Of a stretch of DNA of 29,837 nucleotides, positions 1 to 7,833 are shown in pieces. Made by a program: the position numbers and the translations under genes. Origin of the DNA: RGDT01 sp964630925 (GTDB taxonomy: Bacteria > Planctomycetota > Planctomycetia > Gemmatales > Gemmataceae); NCBI GenBank assembly GCA_964630925.1, contig CAZVZK010000126.1:1-29837 (forward strand). Direction: 5' to 3'. Position 1 is the first letter of the stretch, and each line of letters begins with the position of its first letter. The notes beneath the pieces were generated by a model. The model searched no databases and had not been told where the DNA came from. It saw nothing but the letters and a program-made list of their open reading frames with translations.

Positions 1-292
1 GCGGGGGCGGGGGCGGCGGGGGCCCGTCGCCAGGCAGCCCACCCCCGGCAGGGGGCGGCGGGCTGGGCAGACCGCCTGTGGGCAACGGCGCCCCGAGCGG
101 CGGGCCGGGCGGCAGCTTCTCGCCGGCCATCGAGGGCGGCGGGGGCACGGGCGGCACCGGCGGGGCCACGTCGGACCTCATCTCGGGCGGCGGCGGCACG
201 CTCCCACCCGGCAGGGTCTGGGCGCTGGCAACGGCGGACCACCCCGCCATGCAGGCGCTGAGCAGGCCCGCGATCACGAATTTCCACCTCAT
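1..292 (-). CDS. Secreted proline-rich protein, N-terminal part (truncated by window edge)
   Basis: The minus strand is open from an ATG at 292 to the window edge, giving about 97 residues with no stop. The ATG is preceded by a purine-rich ribosome site (AGGGGGAGG, about 8 nt upstream). The protein starts with a classic signal peptide (MRWK, then a hydrophobic core IAGLLSACMAGW, then a likely cleavage site at AVASA|Q). A very Pro/Gly-rich stretch follows, with PPPP and PPVPPVPPPP runs. Long secreted planctomycete proteins, including the BBP7 beta-barrel family, often have such a Pro-rich linker after the signal peptide, but the part that would identify the family lies outside the window. I therefore name only an exported proline-rich protein. 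The opposite-strand reading of this stretch is Gly-rich and looks like a shadow. Confidence 0.75.
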   Translation of the reverse strand, partial: MRWKFVIAGLLSACMAGWSAVASAQTLPGGSVPPPPEMRSDVAPPVPPVPPPPSMAGEKLPPGPPLGAPLPTGGLPSPPPPAGGGLPGDGPPPPPPP

Positions 293-483
293 CCCCTTGG
301 CCTCCCCCTGAGAAGGGATAAACGCCGCCCCTCACGCACGACTCGGCGTGTGGTGAACGGGCGGGCTCTTTCGCGGTTTTGGAGGCGGGAATATAGCCTC
401 GCCCGCCGCCCCGTCAAGGCGGGGTTTCCTCGGCCGGGGCGTCCGTGGTACCCTGCCGCGCCCACACGCGTAAGGAGCCGCCC

Positions 484-1152
484 ATGAAGCTGCGTCACCC
501 GCTCGCGATCAAGGGGGCAGCGTTCGGCCTCGCCGGCCTGTTCGGGGCCTGGATGTGGACCCTCCGGTTCCGCGGGTACGAGAACGTCCCCGGCGTCCAC
601 CCCGCCACGCCCGGCCTCCAAGAGAAGTTCATCTATGCGTTCTGGCACGAGACGCTCCTCATGCCGGCGCACCTGTTCCGGCGGCAGCCCGTGAAGGTGC
701 TGATCAGCCTGCACGCCGACGGCGAGCTGATCTCGCAGGTGACGCGGCACCTGGGGGTGGGCGTGGTGCGCGGGTCCACGACACGCGGCGGCACCGAGGC
801 GTTGCTGGAGATGATCGAGCTGGCGAAGACCACCCACATCGCCGTGACCCCGGACGGGCCGCGCGGGCCGCGCCGCAAGGTCCACCCGGGCGTGATGTAC
901 CTGGCCAGCGCCACCGGCCTGCGGGTCGTGCCGTCGGGGTACGCCTTCCGCGATTGCTGGCGGGCGAAGTCCTGGGACCGCTTCGCCGTGCCGTACCCGT
1001 TCACGTGCGGGGTGGGTGTGGGCGGCGCCCCGATCTCCGTGCCGCCCGGCCTGGGCAAGCGCCGGCTGGAGGAGTACCGCCTACAATTGGAGGCGTCGCT
1101 CAACGCCCTGACCGAAGAGGCGGAGCAACGGGCCGCCCGTGAGCCGTGGTGA
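484..1152 (+). CDS. Lysophospholipid acyltransferase family protein (DUF374)
   Basis: This is a 222-residue protein of the DUF374 branch of the PlsC/LpxL-like acyltransferases, which are thought to transfer acyl chains to lipid or LPS precursors at the inner membrane. The family motifs appear in order: a hydrophobic N-terminus (about 8-25), FWHE near residue 55, SLHADGELIS, VVRGSTTRGG, TPDGPRGPRRKVHPG, and a final region with VPSGYAFRDCW. The length is normal for the family. The ATG at 484 is chosen because it sits 7 nt after a strong AAGGAG; the frame is open to 445 but that extension has no ribosome site and is not conserved-looking. It is the first of three co-directional genes, and the next starts 10 nt after its stop. 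Its exact substrate cannot be read from the sequence. Confidence 0.88.
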   Translation: MKLRHPLAIKGAAFGLAGLFGAWMWTLRFRGYENVPGVHPATPGLQEKFIYAFWHETLLMPAHLFRRQPVKVLISLHADGELISQVTRHLGVGVVRGSTTRGGTEALLEMIELAKTTHIAVTPDGPRGPRRKVHPGVMYLASATGLRVVPSGYAFRDCWRAKSWDRFAVPYPFTCGVGVGGAPISVPPGLGKRRLEEYRLQLEASLNALTEEAEQRAAREPW

Positions 1153-1161
1153 CCAGCTGCT

Positions 1162-2166
1162 ATGCGTCCCGACGACCCCATGCTCCTGGCCCTGGCCGCC
1201 GACCCGTCCGACGGCGTGGCCTGGCTGGCCCTGGCCGACCGGCTCGAGGAGGAGGGGCAGGAGGCGCAGGCCCAATTGCTCCGCCTGCACCGCAAGATGA
1301 TCGCCGCCGACCCGGGCCGCAAGAAGCTCAAGCTGACGACGGAGGTCACGAGCCGCCTGGTCGCGGGGGTGCGGCCCGTCGGCCCTCGGCTGGTCAATTC
1401 CGTCGGCATGGAATTCGCCCTCATCCCGCCGGGCGAATTCCTGATGGGGTCGAGGGGGCGCGGGGGCAACGGCAACCGCGACGAGACGCCGCTGCACCGC
1501 GTCGAGATCACGCGGCCGTTCTGGTTCGGAGTGTACCCGGTCACCCAGGAGCAATACGCCGCGGTGATGGGTGAGAACCCGAGCCACTTCCGCAAGAAGG
1601 GCCTGCGTGCCGGCGAGGTCAAGCGGATGGACACGTCGCGCTTCCCCGCCGAGGGGATGACCTGCACCGACACCGAGGAGTTCTGCCGCAAGCTCGCCGC
1701 CCTCCCGGCGGAGAAGGGCCGGACGTACCGCCTGCCGTCGGAGGCGATGTGGGAGTACGCCTGCCGTGCCGGAGGCGAGCCCGGGCTGCGGTTCTGCTTC
1801 GGCCAGAAGATGACCTCGAACGAGGGGAACATCGACGGGACATCGTCGAACTACCGGGCGAAGGTCAGCTCGCGCCTCGGCAGGACGTGCCAGGTGGGCA
1901 TGTACGCCCCGAACGCCTGGGGCCTGTACGACATGCACGGCAACGTCTTCGAGTGGTGCAGCGACTGGTACGGGGCCGATTACTACCGGCACTCCCCGGT
2001 GCAGGACCCCGAGGGGCCCGAGGAAGGCTCCGTGAGGCCGCTGCGGGGCGGGGCGTTCCCTTACAACGCCTTCCTGTGCCGGGCGGGCTACCGCAACCAC
2101 AGCGTCGCGGACAACAGGCTCGCGGAACACGGCTTCCGCGTCGTGCTGCTCTGGGAACGGGGGTAA
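1162..2166 (+). CDS. SUMF1/FGE-like domain protein with N-terminal TIGR02996 domain
   Basis: This is a 334-residue protein. Residues 1-45 match the planctomycete TIGR02996 domain (ALAADPSDGVAWLALADRLEEEG), which is often fused to unrelated domains in Gemmata relatives. From about residue 75 it is a formylglycine-generating-enzyme-sulfatase (SUMF1) fold: NSVGMEFALIPPGEFLMGS, VTQEQYAAVMGENPSHF, RLPSEAMWEYACRAG, WGLYDMHGNVFEWCSDWYG, and a terminal RGGAF...GFRV. In true FGE two cysteines act in oxidation of the sulfatase cysteine. Aligning the RGGAF region to human FGE by eye, the second (equivalent of C341) is kept as C306 but the first (C336) is a tyrosine. It is therefore unlikely to be a conventional FGE; many bacterial SUMF1 proteins serve other or unknown roles. 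The ribosome site is weak, and translation may be coupled to the gene 10 nt upstream. Confidence 0.85.
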   Translation: MRPDDPMLLALAADPSDGVAWLALADRLEEEGQEAQAQLLRLHRKMIAADPGRKKLKLTTEVTSRLVAGVRPVGPRLVNSVGMEFALIPPGEFLMGSRGRGGNGNRDETPLHRVEITRPFWFGVYPVTQEQYAAVMGENPSHFRKKGLRAGEVKRMDTSRFPAEGMTCTDTEEFCRKLAALPAEKGRTYRLPSEAMWEYACRAGGEPGLRFCFGQKMTSNEGNIDGTSSNYRAKVSSRLGRTCQVGMYAPNAWGLYDMHGNVFEWCSDWYGADYYRHSPVQDPEGPEEGSVRPLRGGAFPYNAFLCRAGYRNHSVADNRLAEHGFRVVLLWERG

Positions 2167-2168
2167 GG

Positions 2169-3038
2169 ATGCCACATTTCGGCGCTCACCTGTCCATCGC
2201 CGGCGGGTACACCGCCGCCCTCGACGAGGCCGCCGCGCTGGGTTGCACGGCGCTCCAGGTCTTCACGAAGGCACCGTCGCAGTGGTCGGCGAAGCCCATC
2301 GACACCGAGGCGGCCGCCGCCTTCCGCGCCGCCTTGAAGACCTCCGCCGTGCGCGTGACGGCCGCCCACGACAGCTACCTGATCAACCTGGCCTCGCCGG
2401 ACGAGGGGCTGTATCGGAAGTCCGTCGAGGCGTTCCTCGCGGAGATGCACCGGGCCGAGCTGCTGGGCCTGGACTACCTGGTGATGCATCCGGGCGCGCA
2501 CCTCGCCGACACGGAGGAGGCCGGGCTGGCCCGTGTCGTCAGGGCCCTCGACGAGTGCCACCGGCGGGCGCCGGGGCTGCGGGTGCGGGTGCTGGTGGAG
2601 AACACGGCGGGGCAGGGGACGTGCCTGGGCCACCGCTTCGAGCATCTGGCGGCCATCCTGGCCGGGGTGAAGGACGCATCGCGGCTGGGCGTCTGTTTCG
2701 ACACCTGCCACGCCTTCGCGGCGGGGTACGCCCTGTGGCCGGAGGCGGAGTACGAGGCGACGATGCGCGAGCTGTCGCGGACGGTGGGGCCGGAGCGTGT
2801 CGCCCTCTTCCACGTCAACGACAGCAAGAAGGGGCGGGGCAGCCGGGTGGACCGGCACGCCCACATCGGCAAGGGTGAGATGGGCCTCGGGCCGTTCCGG
2901 CTGCTGGTCACGGACCCGCGTTTCGCCGGACGGGGGATGGTCCTGGAGACGCCCAAGGACGAGGACGGCGTGGCGATGGACGCGGTGAACCTGGCGGCGC
3001 TGCGTGGCCTGCTGGCGGAGGCGGGCCGGGCGGCGTGA
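2169..3038 (+). CDS. nfo: Endonuclease IV (AP endonuclease)
   Basis: This is a 289-residue AP endonuclease of the Nfo family. It cleaves DNA 5' of abasic sites in base-excision repair using a trinuclear zinc centre. All nine zinc ligands of the family can be placed: H67, H107 (VMHPGAHL), E144 (VENTAGQG), D178 and H181 (CFDTCHAFAAGY), H215 (LFHVNDSK), D228 and H230 (DRHAHIGKGEMG), and E260 (LETPKDEDG). Length and spacing agree with E. coli Nfo. The ATG follows the stop of the FGE-like gene by 2 nt, and the sequence GGGGGTAAGG just before it can serve as ribosome site, so the two genes are probably co-translated. A short G/C hairpin lies just after the stop. Confidence 0.97.
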   Translation: MPHFGAHLSIAGGYTAALDEAAALGCTALQVFTKAPSQWSAKPIDTEAAAAFRAALKTSAVRVTAAHDSYLINLASPDEGLYRKSVEAFLAEMHRAELLGLDYLVMHPGAHLADTEEAGLARVVRALDECHRRAPGLRVRVLVENTAGQGTCLGHRFEHLAAILAGVKDASRLGVCFDTCHAFAAGYALWPEAEYEATMRELSRTVGPERVALFHVNDSKKGRGSRVDRHAHIGKGEMGLGPFRLLVTDPRFAGRGMVLETPKDEDGVAMDAVNLAALRGLLAEAGRAA

Positions 3039-3041
3039 GCG

Positions 3042-3057
3042 CGGGGGCTGCCCCCCG
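3042..3057. terminator. Short GC hairpin between convergent genes
   Basis: CGGGGG (3042-3047), loop CTGC, CCCCCG (3052-3057). It lies between the stop of nfo (3038) and the stop of the convergent minus-strand gene (3066), so it could end transcription from both sides. There is no T tract; the call rests on position and stem only. Confidence 0.4.
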
Positions 3058-3065
3058 TTCGTGTG

Positions 3066-3674
3066 CTAATTCCCGATCTTCGCAGCGGCCTTCTTGCCCT
3101 CCAGCGACGCCAGGCGTTCGCGGAGGCGTCCGACCTCGTCGGCGAGGGCGCGGCGTTCGGCGTCGGCGGCCTGCTCCTCGCGGATCTTCTGGAGGTCGTC
3201 CTCCAGGGAGCGGCGTTCAGCCTCGCCCTTCTTGAACCGGGCCAGAAGGGTGTCGCAGCGCTCGCGCAGGGCGGCCAGCTCCTTGTGGTCGCCGCCCAGG
3301 TCGTTCAGGTTGCGCCAGACGGTGCTCATGACCGTCTCGCAGTCGGACCTGGGGATGAGGGCGGCGTGGCCCTCGTCGAGTCGGGCCACCTCCTTGCGTA
3401 CGTCCCCGGTGAGGGAGGCGAGGTCTGCCTTCGTCTCGGCGAGGCTGGAGGTGAAGCCGTTGTAGGCCGTCATCACGACCAGCGAGAGGATGCTGATGAC
3501 GGTGCCGCCGAAGACGCGCCAGAAGACGGGGATGCCGCCCTCGTCGTCCTTGTCCTTGTCCTTGTCCTTGAGGGACTCCTCGCCGGCGCGGGCCGACTCG
3601 GAGGCGCTCCGCAAGGTCTCGATGACGGCGGCGTTCTGGTTCGGGCTCTGTTTCGGCGGACGGTTCTGCGACAC
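3066..3674 (-). CDS. Single-pass membrane protein with long coiled coil, function unknown
   Basis: This is a 202-residue protein starting at a GTG (3674) with a good GGGAGG ribosome site 8 nt upstream. It has a polar, disordered-looking N-terminus (1-47) with an alternating KDKDKDKDD stretch at about 37-44, one transmembrane segment at about 50-72 (FWRVFGGTVISILSLVVMTA), and then a long charged heptad-rich region (about 75-195) that looks like a coiled coil. I do not recognise a named family. By topology it could be a structural or adaptor protein anchored in a membrane. It is divergent from the 483-residue gene at 3813, sharing a 138-nt intergenic region, which may indicate co-regulation. 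Coding character is good: GC3 is high and the amphipathic pattern is coherent. Confidence 0.8.
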   Translation of the reverse strand: MSQNRPPKQSPNQNAAVIETLRSASESARAGEESLKDKDKDKDDEGGIPVFWRVFGGTVISILSLVVMTAYNGFTSSLAETKADLASLTGDVRKEVARLDEGHAALIPRSDCETVMSTVWRNLNDLGGDHKELAALRERCDTLLARFKKGEAERRSLEDDLQKIREEQAADAERRALADEVGRLRERLASLEGKKAAAKIGN

Positions 3675-3774
3675 GGCCTGGCCTCCCTGTCCTGATTCGG
3701 CCGGACGATAGCGTCCCGGGCGCGTCGGGGCAAGAGCAGAATGGCGGGGGAGGGCTGGACGGGCGGCGGCTCCC

Positions 3775-3780
3775 TACAAT
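3775..3780 (+). promoter_or_regulatory. Possible -10 box upstream of the 483-residue gene
   Basis: TACAAT stands 33 nt before the ATG at 3813 and inside the divergent intergenic region. The candidate -35 elements around 3753-3760 (GGCTGG / CTGGAC) are poor, so this is only a tentative promoter. Confidence 0.3.
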
Positions 3781-3812
3781 GACGGGACACATTCGGGGGA
3801 CGCTCGCCGCAC

Positions 3813-5264
3813 ATGGCCACGCACATCATCCGCGACTCGTTCGACGCGCGCCGCTTCCTCGCCCAGGGGCTGTGGTGGCAGCGTGTCCACGCGCCCACCG
3901 CCGCCACCCTGCGCAACGTCCTCTCGTGGGCCAAGGAGGCCGCCTCGGGCGGGCAGCCGCTGCCGCCTATCGGCTTCGTGGCGGATCTGGGGCACCTGGC
4001 GTTCGGCGAGGAGCTGGAGGGGAAGTCCGGGCGCGAGGGGGCGGTCGTGCCCAACCTGCCCATCAACATCGTCCGCACCTACGAGGACCACGTCCTCGGC
4101 AAGATCTACGCCGACTGGACATTCGCCCGCGGCTGCGACGCCCTGCGCAAGTACGCCAAGGGCCGCGACCAGTCACGCGGGCTGGCCTACCTGATGGGCC
4201 AGTTCCGCGAGCGGGCCAAGTACGACGGCGTGGAGATGTCGCTGGGCGTCATCAACACGCTGCTCGACGTGCCGCCGGAGGAGCTGCTGGCCGAGGGCTA
4301 CGAGTCGATGCGCAACGAAGGGCCGCACGACCTGCTCGGGCCGATGTACGAGTCGCTGATCCAGGCCAGCCGGCGCACGGCGGAGGTGCTCGGCCCCGAG
4401 GACATCTTCGACCTGGACACGAAGGCGGCGCTGGAGGAGCTGGGCGAGCGTCTGGCGCATCGGCAGGTGTTGCGTGCCGGGGCCGGCCTGGAATCGACCC
4501 TCCCCAAGCACAAGGTCAAGCCGCTGGCCGGCCGCCGGGAGGTGCCGACACGCATCCTCGACGAGGACATGTACCCGGTGGGCGGCTTCACGTCGCTGTC
4601 GAACCGCGGCAGCATCGAGAGCCTGCTGCACTCGCAGCTCGCCTACATGGAGCCGGTGCGTGTCGAGGGCGAGGTGGACCTGTTCGACACGATGTTCCTG
4701 ATGGACGAATTGCTGTACTACTCGCGCGACGATAATCAGTTCCTGCGCCGCCGGCGGACGTTCGTGCTCGCCCTCTCCCCGGACCTGGTTGAGACCCGGT
4801 TCAAGGACTTCGAGCTGCCGTACCAGCGTGGCGTGATGCTGATGGGGCTGCTGTACGTGCTGGTGCGGAAGCTGGTGGAGTGGCTGAGCACCGACGCGCT
4901 GGAGTTCGAGGTGGTGTTCCTGGGCGAGACGGAGAAGGAGCCTCTGGCGGCGGAGCGGACGCTGCTGACGAAGCTGTACCACGAGGAGATCGCGCTGGGC
5001 ATCTGCCGCGTCGGGCGTGGGGATCTGGCGAAGCTGCCGAAGCGGTGCGAGGAGTGGTCGCGGAACAGCATGGTCCACGTCCTGGTGGTCGGCGTGAGCC
5101 CCGGCCTGCTGGAGGCCCGTGACTGCGGCATCACCCGCCTCGCCGTCAACAGCCCGCGCCCGGCGCTGGGCGACGGCATCGGCGAGCTGAACGTGGTCGA
5201 TGGCGAAGACGCGCATGATAGCTGGGCGAATGCACTGCAGCAGATCCTGATGCGGTGGATCTAG
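3813..5264 (+). CDS. Unrecognised 483-residue protein, possible vWA-like C-terminal domain
   Basis: This is a 483-residue cytoplasmic-looking protein without signal peptide or membrane span. The N-terminal half (1-240) is mostly helical with many charged residues. Residues about 270-300 carry LLHSQLAYMEPV and a DLFDTMFLMDELLYYSRDD segment. From about 312 there is an alternating strand/helix pattern: RRRRTFVLALSPDLVETRFKD, a hydrophobic helix (GVMLMGLLYVLVRKLVEWL), then strands LEFEVVFLG, SMVHVLVVGVSP and ITRLAVNS. That order of strands and helices resembles a Rossmann-type or von Willebrand A fold, but no DxSxS metal site is visible at the expected first strand (there it reads ALSPDLVETR), so any metal binding would be lost or altered. 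The vWA idea is inference. The gene is divergent from a membrane coiled-coil gene and convergent with the HEAT gene downstream. The start at 3813 is the first ATG after the candidate promoter. Confidence 0.85.
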   Translation: MATHIIRDSFDARRFLAQGLWWQRVHAPTAATLRNVLSWAKEAASGGQPLPPIGFVADLGHLAFGEELEGKSGREGAVVPNLPINIVRTYEDHVLGKIYADWTFARGCDALRKYAKGRDQSRGLAYLMGQFRERAKYDGVEMSLGVINTLLDVPPEELLAEGYESMRNEGPHDLLGPMYESLIQASRRTAEVLGPEDIFDLDTKAALEELGERLAHRQVLRAGAGLESTLPKHKVKPLAGRREVPTRILDEDMYPVGGFTSLSNRGSIESLLHSQLAYMEPVRVEGEVDLFDTMFLMDELLYYSRDDNQFLRRRRTFVLALSPDLVETRFKDFELPYQRGVMLMGLLYVLVRKLVEWLSTDALEFEVVFLGETEKEPLAAERTLLTKLYHEEIALGICRVGRGDLAKLPKRCEEWSRNSMVHVLVVGVSPGLLEARDCGITRLAVNSPRPALGDGIGELNVVDGEDAHDSWANALQQILMRWI

Positions 5265-5361
5265 CAGCCAGGGGTCAGGAAGAAGAAGAGAAGACAAGAG
5301 AACAGCCAGTGAACAGCCGACGCTCGGCTGCTGACCCCTGACCCCTGACCCCTGACCCCTA
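5264..5361. repeat. Inverted tandem microrepeat element A (heptamer TGACCCC)
   Basis: Between two convergent genes, four exact copies of TGACCCC run from 5332 to 5359, and one complementary copy (GGGGTCA, 5271-5277) lies on the other side of a spacer. Inside the spacer are two ACAGCC(AG) units (from 5302) and a perfect hairpin CAGCCGA-cgc-TCGGCTG (5314-5330). The last heptamer touches the TAG stop of the HEAT gene (5359-5361). The unit AACAGCCAGTGAA recurs at 29676-29688. It probably also acts as a two-way terminator. Confidence 0.75.
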
Positions 5362-6084
5362 CTTCTTCTTCTTCGGCGCCTCGCCGGTGATGCGGCGGAG
5401 GGCCGCGGCGGCGGCCTTCTGCAACGCCTTGTTCTTCTGCTTGCCTTCGGAGACGCTCTTCAGGGCGTCGATGGCCGCCGTGTCATCCTTCTTCGCCAGG
5501 GACGCCAGGGCCGTGGCGGCGTCGGGGCGGATGTCCTCGTCGTTGAGGTCGCGGCCCTTCGTCTTGGCCTTCGGCGTCTTGATCTTGCCGGTCACGATGT
5601 CGGTCAGCGGCGACAGGGCCTTGCGGGCCGGCATGCCGATGTTCGCGACGCCCTGGACCGCCTTGCGGCGGACGAACGGCGTCTTGTTCGGGTCCTTCAG
5701 GACGCTGACGAGGGCGTCGGTGGCGCCGGGGCCCATCTGGGCCAGCGCCTCGATGGCCGCCTTCTGCACCTCCTCCTTCTCGTCGTTGGTGGCGAGGAAG
5801 AGGGCGCTGACGGTGTCCTTGTCGCCCTCGCCCTTGGCGATCTTGCCCAGCGACTGGGCGGAGAAGCGGCGGACGAAGAGGTCCTTATCGCGGAGGGCCT
5901 TGCGGAGGGCGGGGATGGCCGACTTGCCCTCGGGGCCCAGCTCGCCCAGCTCCTGGGCGGCCTCGCGGCGCTTGGCGTTGTCGCTGCCCTGGAGGAAGCC
6001 GATCAGCTCGCGGAGGTCCGCGCCCTCGGCGTAGGCGGCCAGGAAGATCATCAGGGAGAGCAGGGCCGTGAGTGCGGCGCGCAT
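5359..6084 (-). CDS. Exported HEAT-repeat protein
   Basis: This is a 241-residue protein with a signal peptide (MRAALTALLSLMIFLAAYAEGA, cleavage likely near residue 19-22) followed by about five helical HEAT/PBS-lyase-like repeats: the segments at 25-50, 56-84, 91-121, 123-151 and 186-197. Each has the usual pattern of a conserved Ala/Leu helix pair with Pro or Gly turns (AAQELGELGPEGKSAIPALRKALRDKD is typical in style). A highly basic KKKK tail ends the protein. Such proteins are scaffolds in the planctomycete periplasm or membrane space; no catalytic motif is seen. The ATG at 6084 is chosen because it begins the signal peptide and has a GAGG about 8 nt upstream; the longer open frame to 6195 lacks these. 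It is divergent from the SDR gene. Confidence 0.87.
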   Translation of the reverse strand: MRAALTALLSLMIFLAAYAEGADLRELIGFLQGSDNAKRREAAQELGELGPEGKSAIPALRKALRDKDLFVRRFSAQSLGKIAKGEGDKDTVSALFLATNDEKEEVQKAAIEALAQMGPGATDALVSVLKDPNKTPFVRRKAVQGVANIGMPARKALSPLTDIVTGKIKTPKAKTKGRDLNDEDIRPDAATALASLAKKDDTAAIDALKSVSEGKQKNKALQKAAAAALRRITGEAPKKKK

Positions 6085-6361
6085 CGGTTCGCCTCGCGAG
6101 GTGGAGTCGGATCGGTACCCATTGAACGCGGGGAGGGGAGGTTTGGTTCCGCATTCCGGGACGCCGGACGCTGGGGCGTGCGGGCAGGGCCCCATCCCGC
6201 CAGGGCGCCCGGATCATCTCGGGTAGAGGGGTGCGGGGCGGGGCGGCGTGGCCCGCCGCGGGAGGTGGCCGGTTTGTGGCGTCGGCCCTGCGTAGAATAC
6301 CGGCGTCGGGGACAGGGCCGAGGCGAGGGCCGTTACGCCGACACGCTCGGGAGGGCGTTCG

Positions 6362-7291
6362 ATGACCCCGGCAACCGACGACCCGGCCCCCCCCGTCATC
6401 CTCCTCACGGGGGGCAGCGGATACGTTGGTGGGCGGCTGATCCCCCTCCTCGAGGCGGAGCCGGCCGCCCTGCGCTGCCTGGCCCGGAGCCCGGACGCGC
6501 TGCGGCCCCTCGTGAAGGGGACAACCCAGGTCGTCCGGGGCGACGTCCTCGACCCGGCATCGCTGGATGCGGCGATGCAAGGCGTCCACACGGCCTACTA
6601 CCTCGTCCACCTGATGTCCGGCTCCAGCGACTTCGAGAAGGATGACCGCCGGGCGGCGACGAATTTCGCCGCGGCGGCGAGGCAGGCCGGCGTGAAGCGC
6701 ATCATCTACCTGGGCGGGCTGGGGGACGACGCCGACCCGGCCCTCTCCCCACATTTACGCAGCCGCCACGAGGTCGGACGCATCCTGCGTGGCTCCGGCG
6801 TGGAGACCGTCGAGCTGCGGGCGGGGATGGTGATCGGGGCCGGCAGCACGTCCTACCGGCTGATGAAGGCCCTGACGGACCGGCTGCCGGTCATGCTCTG
6901 CCCCCGCTGGCTCACGACCCCGACGCAGCCCATCGCCGTGGACGACGTGCTGGCCTACCTCCTGGCGGCGAGGGCGCTGCCGGCGGGTGAGAGCCGGGTC
7001 TTCGAGGTCGGCGGCGCGGACGTCGCCACTTACGCCGACCTGATCCGTGAATACGCCCGGCAGAAGGGGTTGTGGCGCTGGCTGATCTTCGTCCCCGTCC
7101 TGACCCCCTACCTCTCCGGCCTGTGGCTGGCGCTCGTCACCCCCGCCTCCTACGAGGTCGGCAGGCACCTGATCGAGGGGCTGAAGAACCCCACCGTTGT
7201 ACGGGACAGGTCCGCGTCGGACGTGTTCTCCATCAGGCCGATGGGTTACCGGGAGGCGATCGAGAAGGTGATCGCAGGCACGAAGGAGTGA
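6362..7291 (+). CDS. Atypical SDR-family NAD(P)-binding protein
   Basis: This is a 309-residue Rossmann protein of the atypical/extended short-chain dehydrogenase group (NmrA/YtfG-like NAD(P)H-binding). The dinucleotide motif GGSGYVGG is at 17-24, followed by ARSP (second strand, cofactor choice), GDVLD, YYLVHLM and a YLGGLGDD strand. The YxxxK position is replaced by a RSRHEVGRIL helix, typical of atypical SDRs. The region WLIFVPVLTPYLSGLWLALVTP (about 240-261) is strongly hydrophobic and may touch or cross the membrane, as in related proteins. The ATG is preceded by GGGAGGG. The substrate is unknown. The neighbours (CMD-like protein downstream, HEAT gene divergent) give no clear pathway. 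Confidence 0.85.
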   Translation: MTPATDDPAPPVILLTGGSGYVGGRLIPLLEAEPAALRCLARSPDALRPLVKGTTQVVRGDVLDPASLDAAMQGVHTAYYLVHLMSGSSDFEKDDRRAATNFAAAARQAGVKRIIYLGGLGDDADPALSPHLRSRHEVGRILRGSGVETVELRAGMVIGAGSTSYRLMKALTDRLPVMLCPRWLTTPTQPIAVDDVLAYLLAARALPAGESRVFEVGGADVATYADLIREYARQKGLWRWLIFVPVLTPYLSGLWLALVTPASYEVGRHLIEGLKNPTVVRDRSASDVFSIRPMGYREAIEKVIAGTKE

Positions 7292-7409
7292 TCGGCCAGG
7301 CCGACACGCCGGCGTCGTCCTGCTCGCGAAGTGGCAAGTCCGTGCCCCGAGCCGCGCCCGCCCTGTGGGGCGGCTTCCGGCGGGGCGATACCTTGGAGGG
7401 AGAATAGCC

Positions 7410-7814
7410 GTGCCGACCGTGAAACTCGTCGCCGAGGACCACCCCGACCCCGTCGTGCAGGAGGTCTTCCGCGACATCAAGGCCACGAAGAAGATCGACT
7501 TCATCCCCAACATCTGGCGGGCGCTCGCCACCCACCCGGAGAATCTGCGGCTGTGCTGGACGCGGCTGAAGGCGATCATGTCGCCGGGCAAGGTGGACCT
7601 GCTGACCAAGGAGATCGTGGCGCTGGCGGTGTCGGTGACGAACTCATGCAGCTACTGCGTCAACAGCCACACGGCGGCGGCGCAGAAGCTGGGGCTGTCG
7701 CTGGAGGGGCTGGGCGAGGTGCTGGCGGTGGTCGGGCTGTACAACCAGATGAACAAGCTGGCGGAAGCGTACCAGATCGAGCCCGACATCTTGCCTGGTG
7801 AGTGGGTACAATGA
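7410..7814 (+). CDS. Carboxymuconolactone decarboxylase/AhpD-like protein
   Basis: This is a 134-residue helical protein of the CMD/AhpD superfamily. The peroxidase-type motif is intact: E68, C80-x2-C83 and H87 (KEIVALAVSVTNSCSYCVNSHTAAAQ). In AhpD these residues form the thiol redox centre that reduces alkyl hydroperoxide or a partner enzyme. The start is taken as GTG 7410 because a GGAGGGAGAA ribosome site lies just upstream and the homologous region begins with PTVKLV; the open frame to 7365 would read through that site. The 118 nt upstream (7292-7409) hold no gene I can support. It ends 19 nt before the next start, so the two may be co-transcribed. Confidence 0.88.
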   Translation: MPTVKLVAEDHPDPVVQEVFRDIKATKKIDFIPNIWRALATHPENLRLCWTRLKAIMSPGKVDLLTKEIVALAVSVTNSCSYCVNSHTAAAQKLGLSLEGLGEVLAVVGLYNQMNKLAEAYQIEPDILPGEWVQ

Positions 7815-7833
7815 GTGTCGGGAGGTGCCGCCG

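Noticed and set aside
78..311. Gly-rich plus-strand open frame (77 codons)
   Set aside because: It is the antisense of a signal-peptide/proline-rich protein with a good ribosome site on the minus strand; Gly runs are what poly-Pro codons give on the other strand.
5264..5361. CRISPR array at the heptamer repeats (also at 13547 and 17841)
   Set aside because: Units are only 7-11 nt, without spacers between units, and the two halves are inverted; no cas gene is present.
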